This document shows positions 29,295 to 39,903 of a DNA stretch of 64,000 nt, in pieces. The translations under genes were made by a program, and so were the position numbers. Position 1 is the stretch's first letter, and every line of letters begins with the position of its first letter. This DNA comes from Bradyrhizobium sp. CB2312 (GTDB lineage Bacteria > Pseudomonadota > Alphaproteobacteria > Rhizobiales > Xanthobacteraceae): NCBI RefSeq assembly GCF_029714425.1, contig NZ_CP121668.1, positions 9,073,501 through 9,137,500 on the forward strand, in the 5' to 3' direction. Under the pieces are notes generated by a model. It did not search any database. It was not told the origin of the DNA and saw nothing but the letters and a program-made list of their open reading frames with translations.

Positions 29295-30461
29295 TTACTC
29301 CGCCATCTTCGGTTGGGTGACGCCGTCTTCGGCCGCAGCGCTCGCCGTGGTCGCGGCGCGCTTTTCCTTCGACTGGTCCCACCAGGCGTTGAAGGTGCCG
29401 ACGATGCCCTTCGGCAGCAGCAGCGTCACCAGGATGAACAGCGCACCCAGCATGAACAGCCAGTACGGCGCGAGCACGCCCGAGGTGAAGAACGTCTTGG
29501 CGTAGTTGACGACGACGGCGCCGAGCGCAGCGCCGACCAGCGTGCCGCGGCCACCGACCGCAACCCAGATCACCGCCTCGATCGAATTGCCGGGGGCGAA
29601 TTCGGATGGATTGATGATGCCGACCTGCGGCACGTAGAGCGCGCCGGCGACGCCGGCCATGCACGCCGACACCGTAAAGACGAACAGCTTGTAGGATTCG
29701 ACGCGGTAGCCGAGGAAGCGCGTGCGCGATTCCGCATCGCGCACGGCGATCAAGACCTTGCCGAGCTTGGACGAGACGATGGCACGGCAGATCAGGAAGC
29801 CCACGATCAGCGCCAGGCAGCTCAGCGCGAACAAGGCGGCGCGGGTGCCCTCCGCCTGCACGTTGAAGCCCAGGATGTCCTTGAAGTCGGTGAGGCCGTT
29901 ATTGCCGCCAAAACCAAAGTCGTTGCGGAAGAAGGCAAGCAGCAGCGCATAGGTCATCGCCTGCGTGATGATCGACAGGTACACGCCGGTGACGCGGGAG
30001 CGGAAGGCGAGCCAGCCGAAGCAGAAGGCGAGCAGGCCGGGCACAACCAGCACCATCAGCGCCGCGAACCAGAACATGTCGAAGCCGTACCAGTACCAGG
30101 GCAGCTTCTCCCAGTTTAGGAACACCATGAAGTCGGGCAGGATCGGATTGCCGTAAACGCCGCGGGTGCCGATCTGCCGCATCAGATACATGCCCATGGC
30201 GTAGCCGCCGAGCGCGAAGAAGGCGCCGTGGCCGAGCGAGAGGATGCCGCAATAGCCCCAGATCAGATCGATCGCGAGCGCGAGGATTGCGTAGCAGACA
30301 TATTTGCCCCAGAGCGCGACCAGATAGGTCGGCACCTGCAGGAACGAGCCTGCCGGCAGCAGCAGGTTGGAGAGCGGGATGAGGATGCCGCAGGCCGCGA
30401 CGATCGCGAGGAAGATGGTCGCGCCGCGGTCCAGCGATCGGGTCAGCATGTGAGGGGTCAT
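29295..30461 (-). CDS. urtC: Urea ABC transporter permease UrtC
   Basis: 388 residues, about ten membrane helices, LivM-like. Seen: the cytoplasmic coupling region near AVRDAESRTRFLGYRVESYK and the long N-terminal hydrophobic part. It overlaps the end of urtB by 4 bases (ATGA). Confidence 0.94.
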   Translation of the reverse strand: MTPHMLTRSLDRGATIFLAIVAACGILIPLSNLLLPAGSFLQVPTYLVALWGKYVCYAILALAIDLIWGYCGILSLGHGAFFALGGYAMGMYLMRQIGTRGVYGNPILPDFMVFLNWEKLPWYWYGFDMFWFAALMVLVVPGLLAFCFGWLAFRSRVTGVYLSIITQAMTYALLLAFFRNDFGFGGNNGLTDFKDILGFNVQAEGTRAALFALSCLALIVGFLICRAIVSSKLGKVLIAVRDAESRTRFLGYRVESYKLFVFTVSACMAGVAGALYVPQVGIINPSEFAPGNSIEAVIWVAVGGRGTLVGAALGAVVVNYAKTFFTSGVLAPYWLFMLGALFILVTLLLPKGIVGTFNAWWDQSKEKRAATTASAAAEDGVTQPKMAE

Positions 30462-32065
30462 GCTTCCACCGCACGGCCCTTGAGCGCGAACAGTCCGCGC
30501 GGGCGCTTTTGAATGAACAGGATGATGAGGACCAGGATCGCGATCTTGCCGAGCACGGCGCCGGCGACCGGCTCCAGGAACTTGTTGGCGATGCCGAGCG
30601 TGAAGGCGCCCACCAGCGTGCCCCAGAGATTGCCGACGCCGCCGAACACCACGACCATGAAGCTGTCGATGATGTAGCTCTGGCCGAGATTGGGGCTGAC
30701 ATTGTCGATCTGCGACAGCGCCACACCGGCAATGCCCGCAATGCCCGAGCCGAGGCCGAAGGTCAGCGCGTCGACGCGCGAGGTCGCGATGCCCATCGAG
30801 GCCGCCATGCGGCGGTTCTGCGTCACCGCGCGCATCTCGAGGCCGATCGCGCTGTAGCGCAACATCGCCAGCAGGATCGCGAACACGGCGAGCGTGAAGC
30901 AGAGGATCCAGAGCCGGTTATAGGTGATGGTGATCTGGCCGAGTTCGAACGCGCCGCTCATCCAGGAGGGGTTGCCGACCTCGCGGTTGGTCGGGCCGAA
31001 CATGGTGCGCACCGCCTGCTGCAGCACCAGCGACAGGCCCCAGGTAGCAAGCAGCGTCTCGAGCGGACGACCGTAGAGGAAACGGATGATGCTGCGCTCG
31101 ATCAAGACGCCGATGGCGCCGGCGACCAGAAAGGCGAGCGGCACGGCGATCAGGAGCGAATAGTCGAACAATGCGGGATAACGCGTGCGGATCACCTCCT
31201 GCACCACGAAGGTGGTGTAGGCCCCTATCATCACCATCTCGCCATGGGCCATGTTGATGACGCCCATCACGCCGAAGGTGATGGCAAGGCCGATCGCGGC
31301 GAGCAGCAGCACCGAGCCGAGCGAGAGGCCGTACCAGGCGTTCTGCACCGTGGACCAGACCGCGAGCGAAGACTGGATCGAGCTGATCGCGCTGGCCGCG
31401 GCCTTGGTCACCGAGGCCGGCTGGTCGCCCATGCCGGTGAGCAGCGCCAATGCCTCCTGGTCGCCGCGCGCCTTGAGGGTGGCGACCGCCTCGAGCTTCT
31501 CGACCTCGCTGGCATCGGACTTGTACAGCAGGATCGCCGCGCGGGCTTCGCCGAGCGCAGCCTTGACGGATTTGTTGGTCTCCTTGGCGAGTGCGGCATC
31601 GACGGCGTCGAGCGCGGTCTCCTCGTGCGACTTGAAGACGGATTGCGCGGCCTGGAGGCGCGTCGCTAGGTCCGGCGATTGCAGCGTCAGGCTGCCGAGC
31701 GCGGCGTCGACGCTGCGGCGCAGGCGGTTGTTCAGACGCACCGCGCTCGCGCTGTCGGGAACGCTGGCGACGGGCTCGCCCGTCGCGGCATCGATCGACT
31801 TGCCGTCGGTGTCGGTGACGTAAACCTTCTTGCTGTCGGGGTCCGCCATGAGGCGGCCGTCCTGAAGCGCGCTGATGATGGGGAACGCCAGCTTGTTGCC
31901 GCTGGCCGCGACAACGCCGATCGCCTCATCGGTATCGGAAAAATCGTCGTTGGCGAACTTGGCGACCGCGTCCTCGAACGGACCGGCGAAGGCCGGCAGT
32001 GCGAACGCGACCAGGAATAGCGAGAGAACAAACGAACAGAGACGTGCGGACAGAATGGTTGGCAC
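30458..32065 (-). CDS. urtB: Urea ABC transporter permease UrtB
   Basis: 535 residues. A signal peptide (about 1-27) and an exported helical N-terminal domain (about 28-235, Ala/Leu-rich repeats, ending near SIQSSLAVW) precede the LivH-like permease (about 245-535; GVMGVINMAHGEMVMIGAYT is diagnostic). The N-terminal extension is usual for alphaproteobacterial UrtB. It lies 82 bases after urtA, a gap in which no clear terminator is seen. Confidence 0.94.
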   Translation of the reverse strand: MPTILSARLCSFVLSLFLVAFALPAFAGPFEDAVAKFANDDFSDTDEAIGVVAASGNKLAFPIISALQDGRLMADPDSKKVYVTDTDGKSIDAATGEPVASVPDSASAVRLNNRLRRSVDAALGSLTLQSPDLATRLQAAQSVFKSHEETALDAVDAALAKETNKSVKAALGEARAAILLYKSDASEVEKLEAVATLKARGDQEALALLTGMGDQPASVTKAAASAISSIQSSLAVWSTVQNAWYGLSLGSVLLLAAIGLAITFGVMGVINMAHGEMVMIGAYTTFVVQEVIRTRYPALFDYSLLIAVPLAFLVAGAIGVLIERSIIRFLYGRPLETLLATWGLSLVLQQAVRTMFGPTNREVGNPSWMSGAFELGQITITYNRLWILCFTLAVFAILLAMLRYSAIGLEMRAVTQNRRMAASMGIATSRVDALTFGLGSGIAGIAGVALSQIDNVSPNLGQSYIIDSFMVVVFGGVGNLWGTLVGAFTLGIANKFLEPVAGAVLGKIAILVLIILFIQKRPRGLFALKGRAVEA

Positions 32066-32147
32066 TGTGAATCACCCCGGCAGAAGTGGGGAGAAGGCGG
32101 CGGAATAGCCGCCTCCTCCCGTCGTGCAATGAACCTTCAGATCCGGA

Positions 32148-33470
32148 TCAGGAGCCCGAGCCGAGGCACTTGTTGGTCTTGGTGTTGAAGTTGCCGCACT
32201 TCTTGCCGACCCAGTCGCCGATCAGGTCCTTGGAGCCGTCAAGCTCCTTCGACCAAGCATCGCCGGCCACGAGGCCCGGGGTCTTCCAGACCACGTCGAA
32301 CTGGCCGTTCGCCTTGATCTCGCCGATGAACACCGGCTTGGTGATGTGGTGGTTCGGAAGCATCTTGGAGGTGCCGCCGGTCAGGTTCTTGGCTTCGATG
32401 CCCGGGAGAGCGTCGATCACCTTGTCCGGATCGGTCGACTTCACCTTCTCGACCGCCTTGACCCACATGTCGAAGCCGATCACGTGCGCTTCCATCGGAT
32501 CGTTGGTCACACGCTTCGGATTCTTGGTGTAGGCCTGCCAGGCCTTGATGAACTTCTCGTTCTCCGGGGACTTGATCGACTGGAAGTAGTTCCAGGCAGC
32601 GAGGTGGCCGAGCAGCGGCTTGGTGTCGATGCCGGCGAGCTCTTCCTCACCCACCGAGAACGCGACGACCGGGATGTCCTTGGCCTTGATGCCCTGGTTG
32701 CCGAGCTCCTTGTAGAAGGGAACGTTGGCGTCGCCGTTGATGGTCGAGACCACCGCGGTCTTCTTGCCGGCCGAGCCGAACTTCTTGATGTCGGCCACGA
32801 TCGTCTGCCAGTCGGAATGACCGAACGGCGTGTAGTTGATCATGATGTCTTCCTGGGCGACACCCTTGGACTTCAGATAGGCTTCCAGGATCTTGTTGGT
32901 GGTGCGCGGATAGACGTAGTCGGTGCCGGCGAGCACCCAGCGCTTCACCTTCTCGTCCTTCATCAGATAGTCGACGGCGGGGATCGCCTGCTGGTTCGGC
33001 GCAGCGCCCGTGTAGAACACGTTACGCTCGGACTCTTCGCCCTCGTACTGCACGGGGTAGAACAGGATGTTGTTGAGCTCCTTGAACACCGGGAGCACCG
33101 ACTTGCGCGACACCGAGGTCCAGCAGCCGAACACGACCGAGACCTTGTCCTTGGTGATCAGCTCGCGGGCCTTCTCGGCGAACAGCGGCCAGTTCGAAGC
33201 GGGGTCGACGACGACGGCCTCGAGCTTCTTGCCGAGCACGCCGCCCTTCTTGTTCTGCTCGTCGATCAGGAAGAGGATGGTGTCCTTCAGCGTGGTTTCG
33301 CTGATGGCCATGGTGCCGGACAGGGAATGAAGCACGCCGACCTTGATGGTGTCGTCCGCGGCCTTCGCACCGGAAATGGAAGCCAGGCCGAGCATCAGGC
33401 CGGCGGTCGCGGCGAGCACGCCGCGGCGGCTGAATGATGCCGCTATATCGTGAGTGGATTTGCTAAACAT
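32148..33470 (-). CDS. urtA: Urea ABC transporter substrate-binding protein UrtA
   Basis: 440 residues. A twin-arginine-like signal (SFSRRGVLAATAGLMLGLAS, ending SGAKA) leads the mature protein. Blocks diagnostic for UrtA: VGVLHSLSGTMAISE, VVFGCWTSVSRKSVLPVF, NILFYPVQYEGEE and DYVYPRTTNKIL. It binds urea in the periplasm. The ATG at 33470 has GGGAGACGAG before it; the frame upstream to 33572 is not coding. First gene of the urea operon, with a sigma-54 promoter about 76 bases upstream. Confidence 0.97.
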   Translation of the reverse strand: MFSKSTHDIAASFSRRGVLAATAGLMLGLASISGAKAADDTIKVGVLHSLSGTMAISETTLKDTILFLIDEQNKKGGVLGKKLEAVVVDPASNWPLFAEKARELITKDKVSVVFGCWTSVSRKSVLPVFKELNNILFYPVQYEGEESERNVFYTGAAPNQQAIPAVDYLMKDEKVKRWVLAGTDYVYPRTTNKILEAYLKSKGVAQEDIMINYTPFGHSDWQTIVADIKKFGSAGKKTAVVSTINGDANVPFYKELGNQGIKAKDIPVVAFSVGEEELAGIDTKPLLGHLAAWNYFQSIKSPENEKFIKAWQAYTKNPKRVTNDPMEAHVIGFDMWVKAVEKVKSTDPDKVIDALPGIEAKNLTGGTSKMLPNHHITKPVFIGEIKANGQFDVVWKTPGLVAGDAWSKELDGSKDLIGDWVGKKCGNFNTKTNKCLGSGS

Positions 33471-33545
33471 GATTGTCTCGTCTCCCTGACGCAGGCGTGA
33501 ATACGCTGCGAAACGGCCCCACGGCCGCCTGCGATTAACGGAATC

Positions 33546-33560
33546 GCAAGAACCATGCCA
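33546..33560 (-). promoter_or_regulatory. Sigma-54 (RpoN) promoter of the urt-ure operon
   Basis: Minus strand 33560-33546 reads TGGCATGGTTCTTGC. This fits TGGCAYR-N4-TTGC with the essential GG-N10-GC spacing. Transcription would begin near 33535, giving a leader of about 65 bases to urtA. It implies control by an enhancer-binding protein such as NtrC, as expected for a nitrogen-source operon. Confidence 0.75.
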
Positions 33561-33682
33561 TGCCCGAGGCACCCACCAAGCTTTTGTTATTGCTTGGAAA
33601 ATTGTCAGAAATCAAAGTTTCGCCGCAGTCATATCGCCTAAATATCAGGCAATTGAAATGTATGCGAAAGCGGCAGGCAGAT

Positions 33683-33700
33683 CATTTTGTAAGCAAAATG
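33683..33700. promoter_or_regulatory. Palindrome upstream of the urtA promoter
   Basis: CATTTTG-TAAG-CAAAATG, perfect 7-base arms, centred about 155 bases before the predicted urtA start, a usual range for an enhancer site. It does not match the NtrC consensus. The rest of the 505-base gap 33471-33975 is unusually AT-rich near 33590-33720 and has no gene; a GGTGTC-TTCTC-GACACC hairpin followed by CTTTT lies at 33914-33934, 40 bases before rhlE. Confidence 0.35.
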
Positions 33701-33975
33701 CGGCTTCTGGCTAAATTTCCGGCATAACTATTTCTGCACCGCAATCGTTGTTTCGGGCACGCTTGCCTTGAAAGCGCCCCCTCGATGTTCCATATGAACG
33801 GCCGAGACCTCTTGCGAATCAAAGGGGTCGTAGCGAGCCGCGTGTTCTTAAGCCCCCTTCGGGCCTCTGGCTTGCCCCATATCTCCCAAGCCATCCGACA
33901 CCCCAAACACGCAGGTGTCTTCTCGACACCCTTTTGCGCGCGCCGCGCTAGATGCGCCGGGCGTCCGCTTTTGAC

Positions 33976-35553
<1,578 letters not shown>

Positions 35554-35577
35554 CCGTCCACGACTGGAGACAACCAC

Positions 35578-35868
35578 ATGGCTAAGGAAGAGCTGATCCA
35601 GTTCGAAGGACTGGTCACCGAAATCCTCCCCGACGCGCGCTACCGCGTGCAGCTCGACGCCGGACACGAGATCGTCGCCTACACCGCCGGCAAGATGAAG
35701 AAGAACCGCATCAAGACGCTGGCGGGCGACCGCGTGACGGTGGAGATGTCGCCCTACGACCTCGAGAAGGGCCGGCTGATTTTCCGCCACAAGGACGAAC
35801 GTCCTGCAACGGCCGGTGGACCGCCGCGAGGCGGGCCGCAGCGCGGCGGTCAGTTCCGCCGCCGCTGA
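35578..35868 (+). CDS. infA: Translation initiation factor IF-1 with an Arg/Gly-rich C-terminal extension
   Basis: 96 residues. Residues 1-72 are a normal S1-like OB fold: [39 protein letters not shown], and the [20 protein letters not shown] end. Ordinary IF-1 stops at about 72; here [18 protein letters not shown] ... follows. It binds the ribosomal A site during initiation. The gene begins 24 bases after rhlE, so cotranscription is likely. The tail resembles the RG-rich end of the RhlE helicase. Confidence 0.95.
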   Translation: MAKEELIQFEGLVTEILPDARYRVQLDAGHEIVAYTAGKMKKNRIKTLAGDRVTVEMSPYDLEKGRLIFRHKDERPATAGGPPRGGPQRGGQFRRR

Positions 35869-36137
35869 TCGACTCCGTCGCGCGAGCGCGGAAATAAAAT
35901 TCAAGCCTGTATGCTGATCCGCCGTGCGCATCGCGGCGGATCAAAAAATCGTGCACGTCAGGATTGTTCTGAGGCCCTATTTCCAATAAAATGAATTAAT
36001 CGATTTTCGGCCGGACGACATTAGCATCCACCGGTACAGCCGGTTCAGACACGCTGACGACCCTTCCAAAAATTCGATCTAACCTGCCTGCGCGAGCGGG
36101 CTTTTACATTGTGTGTATCTGAGAAGGGACGACCCCC

Positions 36138-36350
36138 ATGAGCATGGGAACCGTGAAGTGGTTTAACGCAACCAAGGGCTATGGCTTCATTGCGCCCGAC
36201 GACGGCGGCAACGACGTGTTCGTTCACATCAGCGCCGTCGAGCGCGCCGGCCTCGGCTCGCTGCGCGAAGGCCAGAAGATCTCCTACGAGATCGTGGCCG
36301 ACCGCCGTTCCGGCAAGCAGGCAGCCGACAACCTCCGCGCCGCCGGCTGA
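36138..36350 (+). CDS. cspA: Cold-shock domain protein (CspA family)
   Basis: 70 residues, a single cold-shock domain: [15 protein letters not shown] (RNP1 KGYGFI) and [10 protein letters not shown] (RNP2-like). Binds single-stranded RNA/DNA as an RNA chaperone. GAGAAGGGA lies 12 bases before the ATG. The 269-base gap before it (35869-36137) has no gene; it contains a 9-base-pair hairpin at 35916-35942 and may include a long structured leader, usual for csp genes. A good terminator follows. Confidence 0.95.
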   Translation: MSMGTVKWFNATKGYGFIAPDDGGNDVFVHISAVERAGLGSLREGQKISYEIVADRRSGKQAADNLRAAG

Positions 36351-36416
36351 GTTACCGCTCACGGCCAAAAGGCTCGAGCGAACACGTCGCAAATCGACAA
36401 GTCAGACAAAGTCAAA

Positions 36417-36450
36417 AGAAAAGGCCGGGCGCAGCGCACGGCCTTTTTTC
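36417..36450 (+). terminator. Rho-independent terminator of the cold-shock gene
   Basis: AAGGCCG (36421-36427) pairs with CGGCCTT (36439-36445), then a T run. It lies between convergent genes, the pilus gene end being at 36474. Confidence 0.85.
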
Positions 36451-36473
36451 ATATTCGCGCCCGCGCGCAGATT

Positions 36474-37088
36474 TCAGCACGACGACGGTACGTTGTTGTA
36501 GGGAACGCAGGTGGTCTGCCGCGGCCGCGTGTAGGCAACATCGCTCAGCGGCAGGCTCGACTTCAACACGTAGCCGATCGTAGGTGAGTAAGTGTAGCTC
36601 GCCTCGCCGAGAATGAGGTAGGTCGACGGAACCAGGAGCGTCGCGGGGATTATCGAGGTGACCTTATCGCCGGCCTTCCGGGCAGAGGTCGCCAGCGTCG
36701 CTTGCGTCGCTCCGCTCGCAATGGTGCCGGCCTTACTCCACTGCACCGTGGCGATGCTGTCGGTATCGATGTAGATCTGCGAGATCGTGCCCTTCACGAG
36801 AGTACCGTCGTAAGGCTGGATGATCGATATGCTTGCCGTGAACGTGTCCAGCATGTCGCTATCGGCGAGCTTGACCGACTGCGACGTCAAATCGGACAGG
36901 GTTCGTGCGATCAACGTGATCTTGCGATCGATCGCCACGGCCGACGAGAACTCGACGGTGCCGAAGAACATCACCAGCATGACCGGAACGATGACGGCGA
37001 ACTCGGTCGCCGCGAGTGCGCGCCTGTCGGCGACGAACTCGCGCACGGAGCTACGGGCATTCCTCCAGATATTCGCAATCGCCTGCAT
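36474..37088 (-). CDS. TadE/TadG-type minor pseudopilin
   Basis: 204 residues. The N-terminus has the pseudopilin segment RRALAATEFAVIVPVMLVMF with Ala-Thr-Glu-Phe, the E5-like position and a single membrane helix, followed by a periplasmic domain ending in a Cys-containing tail (TTCVPYNNVPSSC). It would be cleaved by the CpaA/TadV peptidase and act in Tad pilus assembly. Last of three minus-strand tad genes, 23 bases behind the next one. Confidence 0.85.
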   Translation of the reverse strand: MQAIANIWRNARSSVREFVADRRALAATEFAVIVPVMLVMFFGTVEFSSAVAIDRKITLIARTLSDLTSQSVKLADSDMLDTFTASISIIQPYDGTLVKGTISQIYIDTDSIATVQWSKAGTIASGATQATLATSARKAGDKVTSIIPATLLVPSTYLILGEASYTYSPTIGYVLKSSLPLSDVAYTRPRQTTCVPYNNVPSSC

Positions 37089-37111
37089 TGGTCAGCTCGG
37101 ATCCATCTGTC

Positions 37112-37684
37112 TCAGAACGGTTCGTTCTTGAATGCGGCGGTCGCCGCCAGCAACCGCTTGTTGCCACACCCCATGTTGAAGCCGAGCCCGGTGACGATGA
37201 GCGGCCACTGATAGAACAGGCGCACCACGACGACCTGGCCGGAGCCTCCGGGACTGTACTGCACGCCGCTTGGGCTGAAGCTGCAGGAATCGCCATAATT
37301 GGTGAGGCTCAACGCTCCGAACGAGCCCGCGCTCACGACGTCGATGGACAGCTTGCTGCAATCAAACAACGCTGGGATCTGGCTGCAGACGAAGGTCTTG
37401 AATGTCGCCTGCGAACAGGGAGTGCTCACGCCGGATACCGCGCAGGCCGTCACCGTGCCGGATTGCGCCTGCCCGGTCAGCAACACGCGGGCGGAATTCT
37501 GCGTGACCGTTTCGAGCACCTGGCCTGCGAAGAACATGATCGCCACCTCGATGATGGCGAACAGCAGCGCGAAGAAGATCGGTGCGACCAACGCAAACTC
37601 GACGGCGGCGGAGCCGCGGCGGTTGCGGCGAAACCGGCGCAACGCGGCGAGCAGCGTCAACCTCGTAGGTGCAGGCGATGGCAT
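37112..37684 (-). CDS. TadE-like minor pseudopilin
   Basis: 190 residues. RRNRRGSAAVEFALVAPIFF is the classic TadE start (basic stretch, Gly, then AVEFALVAP), with a membrane helix at about 28-50. The exported part has several cysteines (ACAVSGVSTPCS, FVCSQIPALFDCS, GDSCS). Pairs with the following gene as the TadE/TadG pair. A hydrophobic surface role in Tad pilus assembly is inferred. Confidence 0.88.
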   Translation of the reverse strand: MPSPAPTRLTLLAALRRFRRNRRGSAAVEFALVAPIFFALLFAIIEVAIMFFAGQVLETVTQNSARVLLTGQAQSGTVTACAVSGVSTPCSQATFKTFVCSQIPALFDCSKLSIDVVSAGSFGALSLTNYGDSCSFSPSGVQYSPGGSGQVVVVRLFYQWPLIVTGLGFNMGCGNKRLLAATAAFKNEPF

Positions 37685-37894
37685 CGCGTCAAATTCCCCA
37701 GCAGCGGACGATCATCTGCCGCGATCAATAGCGGAAACTGATTGTTTAAGTGTTTCAGGCGATCCGCACCCGCCGGACCGCACCGTTAACGGCGCGCTAA
37801 CCACGAGCGACTCGCGGAGACGAGGCTCGCCGCAAGCGAACGTTGCGGGCAGGACCAGCGATCCTGCCCGGGCAAATCGTGCCGGTTCGTCTTG

Positions 37895-38404
37895 CTAGTT
37901 GGTTTTGGCGGGGCCACCACCACCGCCGCCGGCATTGCCGCTGGCAGTGCTGCTCAGCGAACCGGCCTGGCTCATGGTGTTGTTGAAATAGGTGTCGCTG
38001 TCGCCCAGCGTCACGCGGCGCTGGCAAAGCGGCATGCAGCTGTAGGACTCGCGCTCGATCCCGCGATAGACGGTGACGAGCCGGTCGCTCGGGCCTTCAA
38101 CCTGGATCTGGCGGTCGACCAGGATCTCGCCGCCGCGGTCGAGCGCAATGAAATTGGTGGCGCCGTAGCCCTTTCCGGTCACGACGATCATGCCGCCGGG
38201 CTGGAGCGTGACGTCTGCGATCAGGGGATTGCCGACCACGATGGTCGCCACCTTGCCCGGAAGCCGGACCAGCTTGGCCTGGTCGACATTGACCGCGATG
38301 GTATCGGCAGTCGGCTCGGCAACGCCGGCAGAAGGCGATGCCAGCACCGCAGCCGCAACCAGAAGACAGACGCGCGCATGACGGCGCAGCAACTCTTTAC
38401 GCAT
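37895..38404 (-). CDS. Stand-alone secretin N-domain protein (pilus assembly protein N-terminal domain)
   Basis: 169 residues: signal peptide (about 1-29), then a domain like the N-terminus of the CpaC secretin encoded at 41633: AKLVRLPGKVATIVVGNPLIADV and GATNFIALDRGGEILVDRQI correspond to the LPRDIKDVLVADPKIANAV and QTNIVFFDSAGQQIAAYDI parts of CpaC. It lacks the secretin pore. The tail has CMPLC and a Gly-rich end. Probably assists the Tad secretin or its pilotin complex, by homology. First gene of the minus-strand tad group; the 210-base gap to the TadE gene has no gene. Confidence 0.85.
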   Translation of the reverse strand: MRKELLRRHARVCLLVAAAVLASPSAGVAEPTADTIAVNVDQAKLVRLPGKVATIVVGNPLIADVTLQPGGMIVVTGKGYGATNFIALDRGGEILVDRQIQVEGPSDRLVTVYRGIERESYSCMPLCQRRVTLGDSDTYFNNTMSQAGSLSSTASGNAGGGGGGPAKTN

Positions 38405-38571
38405 ACTTTTACCCCCGGGACGTCACAAACCGGCAGAAGCGAACAGATAACAGCGGAGCCGGTGCCCGACCCGGCTAACCTGCCTTTAATTCGTGAACGT
38501 TCCGCAAATTCGCCGACCATTGTTTGAACGGACCGGCATTTTGCGGCCCGCGAGGGTCCCGGACCCCGCCT

Positions 38572-39399
38572 CTAGCGCCGGAACGGATAGGCGAGCTGGC
38601 CGGCGATCTCCTTCGGCATGGTCGCTTCGTCCTTGCCGTAATCCTTCGGCAGCTCACCCTTCGGCATGCGGAAGGTGCCGAACAGCACGTCCCAGACCGG
38701 GAAGGTGCCGGCGAAATTGGTGTCGCCGCCTTCCTCGAGCGACGTGTGGTGCCAGCGGTGGAACACCGGCGTCGCCAGCACGTATCTGAACGGCCCGAAG
38801 GTCCAGTTCAGGTTGGCGTGCACGAAGGCCGAATGGAAGGTGGTGAACGGACCGACCCAGATCATCACGTTCGGCGAGATGCCGGCCATCAGCAGCACGA
38901 CGTCGACGCCGATCGTGCCGAGCACCAGATTCACCGGATGAAAGCGGGCCGCCGAGATCCAGCTGATCTCCTCGGAGGAGTGATGGATGGCGTGGTATTT
39001 CCAGAACTCGCCGCCGTGAAACAGCCGATGCAGCCAGTACAGCATGAAGTCGGCGAGCACCAGGAACAGCACGCCCTGCACCCAGAGCGGCAGTTGCGAG
39101 AGCGGGCCGTGACCGTTGTCGTAGAAGGCGATCAGCTCGTCGGCGTCGTGAATGTTGAAGACGATGCCGGCGGTGACGATCAACAGCCCGATCCGCATGG
39201 TGCGGGCGAATACCGGAACGAAGAACCAATAGCAGATGTCCGTGACGATCTCCCGCTTGCGCCACCACGACGGACCGGGATTGCAGGCCCAGAAATGTTC
39301 GAGCACCGTGAAAACCACCGCGAGCGCGAAGGTGACGGGGATGACCTTCTCGATGGTCTCGCCAAGCATCAGGGCGACTTGCATGGGCAGGCTCGACAT
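38572..39399 (-). CDS. Sterol desaturase / fatty acid hydroxylase family membrane protein
   Basis: 275 residues, several membrane helices and the histidine clusters of the di-iron hydroxylases: HRLFH, HAIHHSSE and HRWHHTSLEEGG, plus single histidines. Hydroxylates or desaturates a lipid or carotenoid-like substrate at the membrane; the substrate is not known. It stands between the two tad gene groups, an apparently unrelated insert in the pilus locus. Confidence 0.9.
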   Translation of the reverse strand: MSSLPMQVALMLGETIEKVIPVTFALAVVFTVLEHFWACNPGPSWWRKREIVTDICYWFFVPVFARTMRIGLLIVTAGIVFNIHDADELIAFYDNGHGPLSQLPLWVQGVLFLVLADFMLYWLHRLFHGGEFWKYHAIHHSSEEISWISAARFHPVNLVLGTIGVDVVLLMAGISPNVMIWVGPFTTFHSAFVHANLNWTFGPFRYVLATPVFHRWHHTSLEEGGDTNFAGTFPVWDVLFGTFRMPKGELPKDYGKDEATMPKEIAGQLAYPFRR

Positions 39400-39668
39400 C
39401 GTCGCCTCTCTTCTGAACTCTCGTCCCGCTTAGGCCTACTCCGCGAAATTTAAGGGAGGGTGAAGCCGGCGCGGCGCATGCGGCAGGTCCGGAACCGACG
39501 CGAATTGGGGCTTGCGTCTTAAGGCGACATTCACTCTGGCCAAAAGCGCCGCGCAGGACGCGTGTTTGCGCGATCGAATTAACTCTACCGAAAGAGCTCG
39601 GCTCTCATGTTCGGCGCGTCAACGACGGCGCCGAACGAGGCGAACACACACCAGATGGAGTTACGTTC

Positions 39669-39833
39669 ATGAAAAATCTGATTGCGCGTTTCGCGAAGGA
39701 CGAATCCGGCGCCACCGCCATCGAATACGGCCTGATCGCCGCCGGTATCGCGCTGGCCATCATCACCGTCGTCAACAACCTCGGCAGCACGATGAACACC
39801 AAGTTCGGCTCGATCAGCTCCTCGCTGAAGTAA
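39669..39833 (+). CDS. flp: Flp/Fap-type Tad pilin
   Basis: 54 residues, too short for a 60-residue cut-off. MKNLIARFAKDESGATAIEY with G-ATAIEYGL and a hydrophobic helix is the classic Flp prepilin: the leader ends at Gly and the mature chain starts at Ala-Thr-Ala-Ile-Glu-Tyr. It is the major subunit of the Tad pilus, processed by the peptidase encoded at 40183. A weak GGAG-type site lies upstream (AGATGGAGTTACGTTC). A strong terminator follows, so the pilin message can be made in excess of the assembly genes. Confidence 0.95.
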   Translation: MKNLIARFAKDESGATAIEYGLIAAGIALAIITVVNNLGSTMNTKFGSISSSLK

Positions 39834-39852
39834 GCCCCCGAGATACGACGGC

Positions 39853-39886
39853 AAAAGCCCCGGACTTCCGGGGCCTTTGTTTTTTC
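39853..39886 (+). terminator. Terminator behind the Flp pilin gene
   Basis: GCCCCGGA (39857-39864), loop CT, TCCGGGGC (39867-39874), then CTTTGTTTTTT. Strong; it separates pilin from downstream genes. Confidence 0.9.
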
Positions 39887-39903
39887 GAAGACGGCGAGTT
39901 CCA

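Noticed and set aside
35916..35942. 9-base-pair hairpin followed by As after infA, as a plus-strand terminator
   Set aside because: Only an A run follows on the plus strand and no T run on either strand in the right place, so it is left as an unassigned hairpin.
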